A DNA stretch of 64,000 nucleotides from Streptomyces sp. IMTB 2501 (GTDB taxonomy: Bacteria; Actinomycetota; Actinomycetes; Streptomycetales; Streptomycetaceae), in the NCBI RefSeq assembly GCF_001953885.1, contig NZ_MQUS01000001.1, positions 434,001 through 498,000 of the forward strand. Reading direction: 5' to 3'. Under the pieces are notes generated by a model. It was not told the origin of the DNA and did no database searches. It saw nothing but the letters and a program-made list of their open reading frames with translations. The position numbers were made by a program, and so were the translations under genes. Each line of letters begins with the position of its first letter. Within the stretch, counting starts at the first letter, position 1. Positions 25,409 to 35,103 of the stretch are shown here, in pieces.

Positions 25409-26335
25409 ATGATCGCCGTCACGGTGCTGCTCGCGCTGCTCGCCGCTCTCACCAACGCGTCCGCGTCCGTGCTCCAGCGCCGGGCCGCCGTACAGGAGCC
25501 GTACGAGGAGAGCGTGGCCGGTGGGGCCGGGGCCGCCGTGCGCCGGCTCGGGAGGCTGCTGCGGCGCCCGTACTGGCTGGCGGGGGCCGCGCTGCTGGCG
25601 GTCTCCGGGCTGCTGCAGGCCGGGGCACTGGCCGTGGGCAGCCTTTCCCTGGTCCAGCCGCTGCTCGCCACCGAGCTGCTGTTCACCCTGGTCGTGGGCG
25701 GTGTGGTCTTCCGGCGCCGCCCGGGCCTGCGCACCTGGCTGGCCTTCGCCGCCCTCGCCGCCGGGCTGGCCGTCTTCCTCCTGGCGGCCGCCCCGGTCGC
25801 GGGCCGGCCGACCGCGCCGCCCCGGGCCTGGCTGCTGGGCGGTGGCGGGGCGCTCGGCGCGGTCGTGCTGCTCGTAGCCGCCGCTCGGCCGACGAGGGGT
25901 GCGCCCCGCGCCGCGCTGCTCGGTCTGGCCTCCGCCGTGTGCTTCGCCACCACCGCCGCGCTGCTCAAGGAGGCCGTGGGGCGGCTCGGGCAGGGGCCCG
26001 CGGCGATGTTCACGCACTGGTCGCCGTACGCCACCGTCGGCGCCGGAACCGTCGCCTTCCTGCTGATGCAGAGCGCGTTCGGTGCCGGTTCGCTCACCGC
26101 CTCCCAGCCCGCCCTCACCCTCGGCGACGCGCTCACCAGCGTCGTCCTCGGCTGGGTGCTGTTCGCCGAGACCGTCCATCTGGGGCTGCGGATGCTGCCG
26201 GAGGCGGTCGGCGTCGCGCTGATCGGGGCGGGCAGCGTCGGGCTGGCCCGGACACCGGCCGTCGGACTGGAGTGGGACGCGTCCGCGCGGGGTGGCGACG
26301 GCAGGGGGAGACGCCTGCACCGGACACACCGGTGA
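25409..26335 (+). CDS. DMT/EamA-like membrane permease
   Basis: A 308-aa integral membrane protein. The ATG at 25409 follows the SDR stop by 7 bp. Around 9-10 hydrophobic helices are seen, beginning VTVLLALLAALTNASASVLQRRAA. The duplicated EamA-like pattern shows in GSLSLVQPLLATELLFTLVVG and its later counterpart ASQPALTLGDALTSVVLGWVLF. The family includes small-molecule exporters and magnesium-transporter-like proteins (NIPA-related). Its cargo is unknown. Confidence 0.85.
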   Translation: MIAVTVLLALLAALTNASASVLQRRAAVQEPYEESVAGGAGAAVRRLGRLLRRPYWLAGAALLAVSGLLQAGALAVGSLSLVQPLLATELLFTLVVGGVVFRRRPGLRTWLAFAALAAGLAVFLLAAAPVAGRPTAPPRAWLLGGGGALGAVVLLVAAARPTRGAPRAALLGLASAVCFATTAALLKEAVGRLGQGPAAMFTHWSPYATVGAGTVAFLLMQSAFGAGSLTASQPALTLGDALTSVVLGWVLFAETVHLGLRMLPEAVGVALIGAGSVGLARTPAVGLEWDASARGGDGRGRRLHRTHR

Positions 26336-26379
26336 GAAGGCGTGCGGGACAGCAGGTCAGAGACGTCCCCGAGGTCCAG

Positions 26380-26650
26380 CTGTCCCTGGCGGACGTCGGC
26401 CGTCCTGGTACCGGCCGTCGCCGCCGAGCACATCGGACCGGCGGCCATCTGGCCCCCGGGCGTACGGCTGCTGCTGTCCCCCCGAGTGCGTGTCCGCGCC
26501 GGGTGGTCTCCCGGACCAGCGCGGGATGGCGCGCCACGTGCTCGCCGAGCGCGAAGAAGGTGGCGCGTACGCCGAGTTCGTCCAGCGCGTCGAGGAAGCG
26601 GGGTGTGGACGGTGCCCGGCTGAACCCACGACCGTCCGCGCTGTGCACGG
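26380..26650 (-). pseudogene. Polysaccharide deacetylase remnant
   Basis: The minus strand reads TPRFLDALDELGVRATFFAL, then GEHVARHPALVRETTRRGHALG, which is the core of a NodB deacetylase domain. The FDDGP strand before it and the HxxxH region after it are in other frames or lost. It lies directly downstream of the MGDG-synthase-like gene in the same direction and was probably co-transcribed with it before decay. Confidence 0.6.
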
Positions 26651-26916
26651 CATCTCGGGCCATCGGCCGCAGTGGTATCGCCCGCCCCTTCGGGGGTCCT
26701 CGTCTCCGGACGCTGGCTGGCCGCGCGGTGGGCCGGGCTGTGGCTGGTGTTGTGGTTGGCGTGGGGCAAGGACGGGACGGCCGATGCCAACCGGGCGTCC
26801 GTGCGGGTCCTGGTCGCGGCGGCGCCGTCCTGCTGCACGACTCCGACAGGCTCGTGGCCCCCGGCTGCCGCCGTTCGGCGCCCTGCCCGGCGCCTGGTGC
26901 GGGACTGCGGCCCCTT

Positions 26917-27042
26917 GCGGGATCGCGTACCGCTGCGGCGAGGCTGGGCAGCTGCCTGTGGCAGCGTCCGTGAGCCGGCTGAGGGTCCGGCGCGGGATCG
27001 CGTCCCGCTGCGGCCATGCTGGGCAGCTGCCTGTGGCAGCGT
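26917..27042. repeat. Tandem duplication, 51-bp units at 75-bp period, each with a hairpin
   Basis: The 51-bp unit at 26917-26967 is repeated at 26992-27042 with only three mismatches. Each unit holds the hairpin GCTGCC-TGT-GGCAGC. The second copy ends 2 bp before the stop of the glycosyltransferase gene, so the pair may serve as its terminator. Confidence 0.6.
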
Positions 27043-27043
27043 G

Positions 27044-28186
27044 TCAGAGCCGGGCCACGTGCGCCATCGGGTCGTCCCGGAACAGCGCGCGCCCCCGGGC
27101 CACGCGCTCCGGGCCGTCCTCCGTGAGCCGGCCGAGGGCCGTGAGCAACCCCGGTGCGTCCGGGGCCAGTTCCGAGACGCCGAGACCGGCCATCCGCCGT
27201 ACCCCGTCCATCCCGTGGCCGGGCAGCGGCCGGTACCCGATCACGGGCAGCCCGACGGCCAGGGCCTGCACGGCGGTCTGGCCGGCCGCGTTGTCCACCA
27301 GGGCGTACGCCGCGGACAGCAGCCCGGGCATGTCCTCGACCCAGTCCAGGGCCAGCGCCCCGGGCACCCGGGCCACTCGCTCCCGCAGCCGCGGGTTGCG
27401 GCCGCACAGCACCACCGGCAGATAGCCGGCCCCGGTCAGCAGCCGGGCGGTGGCGTCCGGGCGGGACGCGGCACCCCAGGCACCCGCGGACAGCACGACC
27501 GGCGGCCGGCCGGGAGCCTGCCCGGCGAAGCGCTCCCGCCACCGGGCCGCCCCGGGCGCCGGCCCGCGGAACCCGGGCGCCACCGCCGGTCCCGTTGTCA
27601 CGACCGGCGTGCCAAGCGCCGCGCGCACCTCGGCCGCAGCCCCGTCCGTGAGGCACAGGTACCGGTCGTTGCCCGGATGCAGCCACTGCCGGTGCACCGC
27701 GAAGTCGACGAGGAAGACGGCGCTCGGCACCCGCAGCCGGCCCCGCGCCCGTAGGTGGCCGGTGAGCTGTGCCGCCAGATGGAAGACGGACACCACCACA
27801 TCGGCGTCCAGCCGCTCCACGAGGTCTGTCAGCCGGTCACCGGCCAGCCGGGCCAGCGGCACCCCGCTCGGGCGCAGCCCCCTGCCGCCGCGCAGGAACG
27901 CGCCGTAGACACCGGCGTACACCCACGGGAAGTGCCGTACCGACGCCTGGTAGGAGCGGCGCAGCCCGCCGCCCAGGCCGTACGGCAGCAGCTGCAGGAC
28001 GTCGGCCACCTGCGGCTCGTGTCCGTACGCCGCCGCCCGGCGGGCCAGTTCGGCGGCCACGGTGTCATGACCGGCCCCCATGCTCGCGCTGAGGATCAGC
28101 GGCCGCCGTCGGCCGCCCGGCGGCGACGGCGGCGGGGAGGGCACCTCGGCAGGAGTACGCACGGGTTCCGATTCTCCGGTGCGCAC
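27044..28186 (-). CDS. MGDG-synthase-like (MurG-fold, GT28) glycosyltransferase
   Basis: A 380-aa protein starting at GTG. After a Pro-rich lead comes the signature of the galactosyldiacylglycerol-synthase N-terminal domain: LILSASMGAGHDTVAAELARRA, then ADVLQLLP and YGLGGGLRRSYQASVRHFPWVY. The C-terminal half has the GT-B nucleotide-sugar site (VVLSAGAWG, MPGLLSAAYALVDNAAGQTAVQALAVGLPVIGYRPLPGHG). It probably transfers a sugar to a lipid at the membrane. The acceptor is unknown. A decayed deacetylase gene lies downstream. Confidence 0.85.
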   Translation of the reverse strand: MRTGESEPVRTPAEVPSPPPSPPGGRRRPLILSASMGAGHDTVAAELARRAAAYGHEPQVADVLQLLPYGLGGGLRRSYQASVRHFPWVYAGVYGAFLRGGRGLRPSGVPLARLAGDRLTDLVERLDADVVVSVFHLAAQLTGHLRARGRLRVPSAVFLVDFAVHRQWLHPGNDRYLCLTDGAAAEVRAALGTPVVTTGPAVAPGFRGPAPGAARWRERFAGQAPGRPPVVLSAGAWGAASRPDATARLLTGAGYLPVVLCGRNPRLRERVARVPGALALDWVEDMPGLLSAAYALVDNAAGQTAVQALAVGLPVIGYRPLPGHGMDGVRRMAGLGVSELAPDAPGLLTALGRLTEDGPERVARGRALFRDDPMAHVARL

Positions 28187-28295
28187 GGCCCGAAAACCCC
28201 CTCACTCCGGCGCCGTGTCGCCCGGACACGGCACCGGTGCGAGTTGCCCCGAGCCCGCCGGGGTGGATGAATCGGCTCAGGAGAGCGTGTGGGCG

Positions 28296-29144
28296 GTGAG
28301 CACGGGAGGAGCCGTGAGGCGGTGGCGGCGCGGCCTGCACCGCGCTTGGGAGTGGCTCAGGGCCGGGGCCCTGCTCGAACACGGCCGTGAGCTGGAACTG
28401 ATGCACCGGGCCATGGGGTTCGCCACCCTGGCACTGGTGACGCTCGCCCCGCTGCTGATCGTGGTCGCCGCCGCCGATCCGCTGGTGCGGGGCGGTTTCG
28501 CCTCCTGGCTCACCGACGGCATGGGGCTGTCCGGGCGGTCCGCGCGCGTGGTCACCGATGTGATCAGCCCGCCGCGCAAGGTCATCGGCACCACCAGCGT
28601 CTGGGGTGCCGTCCTGCTGGCCGTCTTCGGCGTGGCCTTCGGCGGCAGCGTGCAGAACGCCTACGAACGGATCTGGGGCCTGGCCTCCGGCCCCTGGCAC
28701 CGGGTCTGGCGGCAGGCGACCTGGCTGGTGGTGCTCACCGGCTACCTCTACCAGGAGGTGGCGACCAAGGCCGCGCTGCACGGGGGCCAGCGGATCGCGC
28801 TGTCCACGGTGAGCGGCATCGTCTTCTTCTGGTGGGGGCAGCGCTTCCTGCTGGGCGGCCAGGTCCGCTGGCGCGCCCTGCTGCCGGGCGCGCTCGCCAC
28901 CGTCGTCGGCCTGGCCGGCCTGCGCGCCTTCTCCTACCTCGTCTTCACCCCGCTCATCGTCACCAACGCGCTCAGCTACGGCGCGGTCGGCACCGTCCTC
29001 GTGGTGGAGTCCTGGCTCATCGGCGTCGGCTTCGTCATCTACGGCGGTGCCCTGTTCGGCCGCTGGTTCACGGAGCACCACTGGATGCCGACCCATCACG
29101 ACCGAGTCGGCGAGACACAGAAGCAGAGCCGCGGGAAGTACTGA
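28296..29144 (+). CDS. YihY/BrkB family inner-membrane protein
   Basis: About 282 aa with six membrane helices, as expected for the YihY/virulence-factor BrkB family (once misnamed RNase BN). Typical pieces are MHRAMGFATLALVTLAPLLIV, VFGVAFGGSVQNAYERIW, LLPGALATVVGLAGLRAFSYLVFTPLIV and YGAVGTVLVVESWLIGVGFVIYGGALFG. GTG codons at 28287, 28296 and 28314 are all possible; 28296 gives a reasonable distance to AGGAG. It converges on the exporter operon, with 16 bp between stops. Its function is unknown. Confidence 0.78.
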   Translation: MSTGGAVRRWRRGLHRAWEWLRAGALLEHGRELELMHRAMGFATLALVTLAPLLIVVAAADPLVRGGFASWLTDGMGLSGRSARVVTDVISPPRKVIGTTSVWGAVLLAVFGVAFGGSVQNAYERIWGLASGPWHRVWRQATWLVVLTGYLYQEVATKAALHGGQRIALSTVSGIVFFWWGQRFLLGGQVRWRALLPGALATVVGLAGLRAFSYLVFTPLIVTNALSYGAVGTVLVVESWLIGVGFVIYGGALFGRWFTEHHWMPTHHDRVGETQKQSRGKY

Positions 29145-29160
29145 GCGCTCCCGGCGGACG

Positions 29161-31977
29161 CTACGTCAGCTGGCGGCGCACCAGCTCGTGCAGGCGGCCC
29201 GTGGTGTCGGCGAGCAGCTCGGCCGGCGTGCCGTGCTGGACGACCTTGCCGTCCTCCATCACGATCACCCGGTCGGCGTCCAGGACCGTCGACAGGCGGT
29301 GCGCGATCACGACGCGGGTGGCGTTCAGCTTGCGGGTGCTCTCGATGACGATGCGCTGGGTGTCGTTGTCCAGGGCACTGGTGGCCTCGTCGAAGAACAG
29401 GATGCGCGGGCGCCGGATCAGGGCCTGGGCGATCATCAGGCGCTGCCGCTGACCGCCGGAGATCGCGCCGTTGCCGGCCACGATCGTGTGCAGCCCCATC
29501 GGCATCCGCTTGATGTCCTCCGCGAGCCCCGCCATCTCGGCCGCCGCCATCGCCTCCTCCGGCGTGTACGGCTCGGTTCCGCAGATGACGTCCAGAATGG
29601 AGCCGGTGAACGGCTGGGCGTGCTGGAGCACGACCCCGCACTGGCGGCGCACGGCCGACTGGTCGAGTGCCGCGAGGTCCTGGCCGTCGTACAGGACGCT
29701 GCCCGAGACCGGCTTGTCGAAGCCGATGAGCAACCTGAGCAGCGTGGACTTGCCGCAGCCGCTCGGGCCGACGACCGCCACGAACTCACCGGGCCGTACG
29801 GCGAAGGACACGTCGTCCAGGACGAGCGGACCGTCGTCGGCGTACCGGAAGGAGAGCCGGCGGGTCTCCAGCGCACCCGACAGCGGGCCCGGCCGCGTGC
29901 TCGCCTCCCGCACCTCGGGCGTCGCCTCGAAGACCGGCTTGATCTCCTCGAACAGCGGCAGCGCGGCCACCGCGGAGACGAAGGAGCCGGTCAGCTGGGT
30001 GACCGAGGTCAGCACCATCGTCACCGAGGTGTTGAAGGTGAGGAAGTCCGCCGCCGACATCGCGCCCTTCGCCGGGCCCGCGAGCAGCATGAACATCAGC
30101 AGCGTGCACACCGGCAGATAGATTCCGCCGAGCACCGTGGTGAGGTTCTTGATCCGGCCGACCTTCTGCTGCAGCTCACGGCTGCGCGCGAACTCCCGCG
30201 CCCAGGCCGCGTAGGCATAGTTCTCGGCCGCCGCCACCCGCAGCTTCGGCAGGCCGCGCAGGGTCTGGAAAGCCTGGTTGTTCAGCTTGTTGCCGAGCAC
30301 CGTCAGCTTCCGCTGCCAGCGCACCTGCCACAGCCCGAGCCCGAGGAACACGGCCGCGATGACGACGAGCATGCCGACCGCCGCCATGGCCATCGCCGGG
30401 CTGTACCAGAACAGAAGCCCCAGGTTCATCGCGCCGACCGTCACGGACTGCGCGACCACCGGGCCGACACCGGCCAGCAGCCGGCGTATCGCGCTGATGC
30501 CCATGGCGGCACTGGCCAGCTCACCCGTGGAGCGCTGGGTGAAGAACCGGGTGGGCAGCCTGAGCAGCCGGTCCCACACGGCGGGCTGCAGCGCGGCCTC
30601 GATCCGGCCCTCCAGACGCAGGATGGACAGGTTCTCCAGCAGCGTGAACGCCGCCGCCACCACCCCGCTCACCATCACGGCCAGGCACACCTGGACGATC
30701 AGGCCCTCCTGCGCCGTCGGCACGTACTCGCCGAGGACCTTGCCCGTCGCGACCGGCACCAGCGCGCCGATCGCCACCGTCACCAGGCCCGCGAGCAGCA
30801 GACCGACGAGGTCACCACGGGTGCCCTGGAGGCTGAACCGGAGCAGACCGAGCGGCGAGAGCACCTTGTCGGGCAGCGGCCGGTAGAACATCACCGCGCG
30901 CGGCTCGAACTCGTCCGCGTTCGCCTTCTCGATCGGCGTCTCGCGCCCGGTGCCCGGATGGACGGCCACATAGCCGCCGCGCCGCCACAGCAGTGCGACC
31001 GGCGCCCCGGACAGCGCCCGGTGCCCGACCAGCGGACCCACGTTCTCCCGCCACCAGCGCCCCTGCAGCCGTACGGCCCGGGTGCGCACCCGGGAGGCGA
31101 GCGCCACCCGCTCGACCGGGTCGAGGCGCTCGCTCTCGGTGCCGCTCTGCGCGGGCTCCGCCAGGGTGATCCCGGCCGCCTCGGCGACCAGCTTGCAGGC
31201 CGCGTAGCCGGCGTCGGCGTCGGCGGCCGTCGTCCGGCGGGCCGAGCGCTTGCCGATGGAGGCCAGCAGCGTCTGGTCGGCCTGGGCACGCACCGCCTCA
31301 CCGGCCTTGATCCCGGCGGCCGTGCGGGTCTCGTGGGTGCGCTCCAGCTGCTCGATCCACCGGTCCAGCGCGGTCAGCAGCCGGTACTGCTGGTCGACCA
31401 TGGACTGCCACAGCGCCGGGTCCATCAGCAGATCGGAAGCGGCCTCGGCGCCGTACAGCGCGCCGTACTGCACGCTGCCCGGCGGCACCTGCATCCAGAA
31501 CACGTCGTCGTCGGTCGGCGCGGCGGCCCGCTCCTCCGCCATCGGCGCCTGGAACAGGACGGACAGGCCACGGCCGACGCCGAGCGCGACCGCGTACTCC
31601 AGCGGGCTGGTGGCGGGCGGCACGTACTGGGGGTTGCCGTACTCGTCGTACGACCAGGTCTGGGTGTTCGCGGGCTGGTACAGCTCGCGCAGGTTGATGC
31701 GGTGCACCACGCAGTCCCGGACCGGGCGGGCCACCAGGGTGTGCTGGGGCCCGGCGACCGGGCCGAGCAGCAGCGCGCCCGCCTCCAGCCGGCCCAGGTG
31801 GTGCCAGTGGCCCTGCTGGACGGCGTCCACCGCGAACAGGTCCAGCGCGCCGGCCGCGACCAGCCACAGCACCTGCGGGCCTTGCAGATCCAGGCGGTTG
31901 AAGCCGGCGCAGTCGATCCGGGTGCCCATGGACCCCAGTGCGCCGAGAACGAGGTCGCCCTCGCTGACGGTCGTCAT
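29161..31977 (-). CDS. NHLP-type bacteriocin exporter, permease/ATPase subunit (ABC2, no peptidase)
   Basis: A 938-aa half-transporter. The N-terminal ~350 residues have no C39 peptidase. They form the extra cytoplasmic domain described for NHLM ABC2 proteins (HHLGRLEAGALLLGPVAG, a cyclic-nucleotide-binding-like strand pattern). A six-helix permease region follows (~390-640), then the ATPase with Walker A GPSGCGKST, signature ISGGQRQRL, Walker B ILFFDEATSALD and the H-loop IAHRLST. It starts one base after the stop of the peptidase-bearing subunit, so translation is coupled. Together the two probably form a heterodimer that exports the precursor encoded at 35104-35319. Confidence 0.9.
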   Translation of the reverse strand: MTTVSEGDLVLGALGSMGTRIDCAGFNRLDLQGPQVLWLVAAGALDLFAVDAVQQGHWHHLGRLEAGALLLGPVAGPQHTLVARPVRDCVVHRINLRELYQPANTQTWSYDEYGNPQYVPPATSPLEYAVALGVGRGLSVLFQAPMAEERAAAPTDDDVFWMQVPPGSVQYGALYGAEAASDLLMDPALWQSMVDQQYRLLTALDRWIEQLERTHETRTAAGIKAGEAVRAQADQTLLASIGKRSARRTTAADADAGYAACKLVAEAAGITLAEPAQSGTESERLDPVERVALASRVRTRAVRLQGRWWRENVGPLVGHRALSGAPVALLWRRGGYVAVHPGTGRETPIEKANADEFEPRAVMFYRPLPDKVLSPLGLLRFSLQGTRGDLVGLLLAGLVTVAIGALVPVATGKVLGEYVPTAQEGLIVQVCLAVMVSGVVAAAFTLLENLSILRLEGRIEAALQPAVWDRLLRLPTRFFTQRSTGELASAAMGISAIRRLLAGVGPVVAQSVTVGAMNLGLLFWYSPAMAMAAVGMLVVIAAVFLGLGLWQVRWQRKLTVLGNKLNNQAFQTLRGLPKLRVAAAENYAYAAWAREFARSRELQQKVGRIKNLTTVLGGIYLPVCTLLMFMLLAGPAKGAMSAADFLTFNTSVTMVLTSVTQLTGSFVSAVAALPLFEEIKPVFEATPEVREASTRPGPLSGALETRRLSFRYADDGPLVLDDVSFAVRPGEFVAVVGPSGCGKSTLLRLLIGFDKPVSGSVLYDGQDLAALDQSAVRRQCGVVLQHAQPFTGSILDVICGTEPYTPEEAMAAAEMAGLAEDIKRMPMGLHTIVAGNGAISGGQRQRLMIAQALIRRPRILFFDEATSALDNDTQRIVIESTRKLNATRVVIAHRLSTVLDADRVIVMEDGKVVQHGTPAELLADTTGRLHELVRRQLT

Positions 31978-31978
31978 C

Positions 31979-34198
31979 TCATCGCTCCCTGACCAGCGCG
32001 GCGTACGCGCCGCCGTGCGCCACCAGCTCCTCGTGCCGCCCGCGCTCGACGACCGTGCCGTGCTGGAGCACGACGATCTCGTCGCTGTCGCGGACCGTGC
32101 TCAGCCGGTGCGCGATCACCACACAGGCGCAGCCACGCCGGCGCAGGTTGTCCATCACGACCAGCTCGGTCTCCGCGTCCAGGGCGCTGGTCACCTCGTC
32201 CAGCACCAGAATGCTCGGCCGGCGCACCAGCGCCCGCGCGATCTCCAGGCGCTGCCGCTGACCGCCGGAGAAGTTGTGCCCGTCCTGCTCGACCTTGCTG
32301 TGGATGCCGCCCGGGCGGCGCATCACCACGTCGTACAGGGCCGCGTCCCTCAGCGCCTCCACCACGGCCTCGTCCGGGATCGACGGATCCCACAGCGCCA
32401 CGTTGTCGCGGACCGAACCCTCGAAGAGGAACACGTCCTGGTCGACGAAGGAGACGGAGGCGGCGAGCGCGCCGCGCGGAATGTCCTCCAGGCGGCGGCC
32501 GTCGATGCGGATCACCCCGTCCCACGGCCCGTACAGGCCCGAGATCAGCCGGGACACCGTCGACTTGCCGCTGCCGGAGCCGCCCACCAGCGCCACCTGC
32601 TGGCCCGGACCCACGGTCAGGTCGAAGCCGGTCAGCAGCGGCTGGTCCAGCGGGCTGTAGCCGAAGGTGACGTTCTCCAGCTCGACGTGCCCCTGGAGCC
32701 GGCGCGTGGAATCGCCCGTGCCGGGACGGGCGTAGAGCGGGTCGGCCTGGAAGTTCTCCACGTCCTTCAGCCGGGCCACGTCGGCCGCGAAGTCCTGGAT
32801 GCGGCCCGCCACGCCGTTCAGCCGGGTCAGCGGCGCGGTGAAGCGGGTGACCAGCGCCTGGAACGCGACCAGGAGGCCGACGGAGATGTGTCCCTCGACC
32901 GCGCGCAGGCCACCGATCCACAGGATCAGCGCGCTGTTGAACGTGGCGAGCGTCGGCGCGACCACCCCGAGCCAGGCGCTCGGCACCCCGAGCCGCTGCT
33001 GCTCCTCCAGGGTGGTGGCGTGCTGCCCGGCCCACTTGCGGAAGTAGCCGTCCTCACCGCCGGTCGCCTTCATCGTCTCGATCAGCTGAAGACCGGTGTA
33101 CGAGGTGTTGGTCAGCCGTGCCGTGTCCGCGCGCAGCTTCGCCGTACGTGTCGCGCGCAGCCGTACGACCAGCCGCATGGCGACCACGTTGAGCAGGGCC
33201 ACGCCGATGCCGACGAACGTCAGCTGCGGGTCGTAGGTGTAGAGCAGCACGGCGTACAGCACGACGACGATCGCGTCCACGCCCGCCGCCGCGAGGTCAC
33301 GGGCCAGGGTCTCCGCCACCTGGTCGTTGGACTGCAGCCGCTGCACCAGGTCGGCGGGGGAGCGCTGGGCGAAGAACGTCACCGGCAGCCGCAGCAGATG
33401 GCGCAGGAAGCGGGCGCTGGACAGGGTGGAGGAGATGATCCGGCCGTGCAGCAGGTTGGCCTGCTGCAGCCAGGTCAGCACCAGTGTGAGCAGCACACAC
33501 GTGGCCATCGAGGCGAACAGCACGCCCAGCAGGGAGGTCTGGCCGCCGATGAGGAACTTGTCGATGTAGGTGCGGCTCAGCGCGGGCACCGCGGCGCCGA
33601 CCGCGACCAGCAGCAGGCTGGCCAGGACGGCGGCGGGCAGGGTGCCGGCGGTGCCGCGCAGCCGGGCCGGCATCGCACCGAGCACGCCGGGCTTGCGGCC
33701 GCCCCTGGTGAAGCCGTCGCCCGGCTCCAGCACCAGCACCACACCGGTGAAGCTGCCGTCGAACTCCTCCATCGGCACGAACCGGCGGCCCTTGGCGGGG
33801 TCGTTGATGTACACGCCCCGCCGGCCGAGGCGGCGGCCCATGCCGTCGAAGACGACGTAGTGGTTGAACTCCCAGAACAGGATGGCCGGTGCCCGCACCT
33901 CGGCGAGGGCGGCCAGGTCCATCTGCATGCCCTTGGCGGTCAGACCGTAACTGCGCGCGGCCTTCAGCAGGTTGGAGGCGCGCGAGCCGTCGCGCGAGAC
34001 ACCGCAGGCGATGCGCAGCTCCTCCAGCGGGATGTGCCGGCCGTAGTGGCCGAGGACCATGGCGAGGGAGGCGGCGCCGCACTCGACGGCCTCCATCTGC
34101 AGCACGGTGGGTGTACGGACCGTGCCGCCACGGGGCTTGGGGACCGGCCGCTTGGCCGGGGCGGCGCGTCTGCGGCCGCGTTCCTGCGTGGTGGTCAC
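31979..34198 (-). CDS. NHLP-type bacteriocin exporter, C39 peptidase/permease/ATPase subunit (ABC1)
   Basis: A 739-aa protein with three parts. Residues ~28-155 are a C39 peptidase: C40 in MEAVECGAASLAMVL, H113 in FWEFNHYVVFDG and D133 in INDPAKG form the active site that cuts after double glycine. Residues ~160-470 are the membrane part. The ATPase has Walker A GGSGSGKST, signature NFSGGQRQRLEIA, Walker B ILVLDEVTSALD and H-loop IAHRLST. The GTG start overlaps the TGA of the HlyD-like gene (GTGA, 34195-34198). It is expected to remove the 23-aa leader and export the core peptide. Confidence 0.92.
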   Translation of the reverse strand: MTTTQERGRRRAAPAKRPVPKPRGGTVRTPTVLQMEAVECGAASLAMVLGHYGRHIPLEELRIACGVSRDGSRASNLLKAARSYGLTAKGMQMDLAALAEVRAPAILFWEFNHYVVFDGMGRRLGRRGVYINDPAKGRRFVPMEEFDGSFTGVVLVLEPGDGFTRGGRKPGVLGAMPARLRGTAGTLPAAVLASLLLVAVGAAVPALSRTYIDKFLIGGQTSLLGVLFASMATCVLLTLVLTWLQQANLLHGRIISSTLSSARFLRHLLRLPVTFFAQRSPADLVQRLQSNDQVAETLARDLAAAGVDAIVVVLYAVLLYTYDPQLTFVGIGVALLNVVAMRLVVRLRATRTAKLRADTARLTNTSYTGLQLIETMKATGGEDGYFRKWAGQHATTLEEQQRLGVPSAWLGVVAPTLATFNSALILWIGGLRAVEGHISVGLLVAFQALVTRFTAPLTRLNGVAGRIQDFAADVARLKDVENFQADPLYARPGTGDSTRRLQGHVELENVTFGYSPLDQPLLTGFDLTVGPGQQVALVGGSGSGKSTVSRLISGLYGPWDGVIRIDGRRLEDIPRGALAASVSFVDQDVFLFEGSVRDNVALWDPSIPDEAVVEALRDAALYDVVMRRPGGIHSKVEQDGHNFSGGQRQRLEIARALVRRPSILVLDEVTSALDAETELVVMDNLRRRGCACVVIAHRLSTVRDSDEIVVLQHGTVVERGRHEELVAHGGAYAALVRER

Positions 34199-35001
34199 GG
34201 GAGCAGCCAATCGACGGGATGCTGGTCGGCCAGCCTGATCGAACCGGAGGCGAGGGTCATGGAGTCGAGCCGGAACGGCGGCCCGTCCGTGGTGGACCAG
34301 CGGTAACCGCTCTTCGTGCCCGTCGACGTGTCGAGCGCGACCAGTACGGCCACCGGGCGGCCCCTGCTGGTGAACTGCTGGCCGAGCTGGCTGTCGCCGA
34401 GGAACGCGGAGATCGACTGGGCGGACTGCGCGGTGCGGTCCACCGACTTCACATGGCCGCGCAGCACACCGTACGTCTGCGTCGGCACCGAGGAGACGGT
34501 GAGGTCCACGGCGGCGTGCGCCGGAATGTCGGCGGCGTTCCCGGCGGGCACGTACACGGTCGCGTACAGCGGATCGGACGCTTGGGCGACCTTCTCCACG
34601 GCGGCGACGTTGGTGCCGGTCTGGATGATCTGCCCGATGGTGGCGGCGAGTGCCGTGACCCGGCCCGCGGCGACCGTACGGACCACCGCATAGCCCTGAG
34701 CCGTACGGACCTTGAGCACGGCGGCGTCGGCGGGCAGCTGTTCGCCCTGTTTGGCGAGGACGGCCGTGACCTGGCCGGACACCGGGCTCTGCAGCAGGTA
34801 GCTGCCCTGCCCGTGCGTGAGGATGGCCGGTGCGCCCACCGTGGAGGCGACCGAACCGGTCACCGCCCACACGGAGGCCGCCGCCATCACGACGACGGTG
34901 ACGCCGAGGGCGAGCCAGCCCTGGGGGCGGGCCAGCCGTACCGGGAGATCGAGCTCTTCCGGTGACTGGAGCTTGGCGAGGGCCTGTTGGCGGAACTGCA
35001 C
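34195..35001 (-). CDS. HlyD-like periplasmic-adaptor protein of the peptide exporter
   Basis: A 268-aa membrane-fusion-type protein, of the type found with NHLP exporters. A short cytoplasmic tail is followed by a single helix (LALGVTVVVMAAASVWAVTG). A split lipoyl/biotinyl-like fold follows (SPVSGQVTAVLAKQGEQLPADAAVLKV, and VVRTVAAGRVTALAATIGQIIQTGTNVAAV). The GTG at 35001 has GAGGGAAG upstream. It precedes and overlaps the peptidase subunit. In a monoderm it would act as an extracellular stalk or guide. Confidence 0.88.
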   Translation of the reverse strand: MQFRQQALAKLQSPEELDLPVRLARPQGWLALGVTVVVMAAASVWAVTGSVASTVGAPAILTHGQGSYLLQSPVSGQVTAVLAKQGEQLPADAAVLKVRTAQGYAVVRTVAAGRVTALAATIGQIIQTGTNVAAVEKVAQASDPLYATVYVPAGNAADIPAHAAVDLTVSSVPTQTYGVLRGHVKSVDRTAQSAQSISAFLGDSQLGQQFTSRGRPVAVLVALDTSTGTKSGYRWSTTDGPPFRLDSMTLASGSIRLADQHPVDWLLP

Positions 35002-35054
35002 GGAACTTCCCTCACCTGTGGGAGAGACGCTGGTGTTTCAGGGCATCCGAGAGC

Positions 35055-35079
35055 CCCGGAGCCGAGGAACGACTCCGGG
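35055..35079. terminator. Hairpin between the precursor peptide and exporter genes
   Basis: CCCGGAG at 35055-35061 pairs with CTCCGGG at 35073-35079 (7-bp stem, 11-nt loop) in the 102-bp gap after the peptide stop. As an incomplete terminator it could keep precursor mRNA in excess over exporter mRNA. Confidence 0.4.
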
Positions 35080-35103
35080 ACTTCCGTATGCGACGTGGCG
35101 CGA

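Noticed and set aside
29047..34306. Long plus-strand open frames across the exporter operon
   Set aside because: Composition is dominated by Arg, Gln, His and Pro with no domain; the minus-strand ABC proteins have full Walker and signature motifs.
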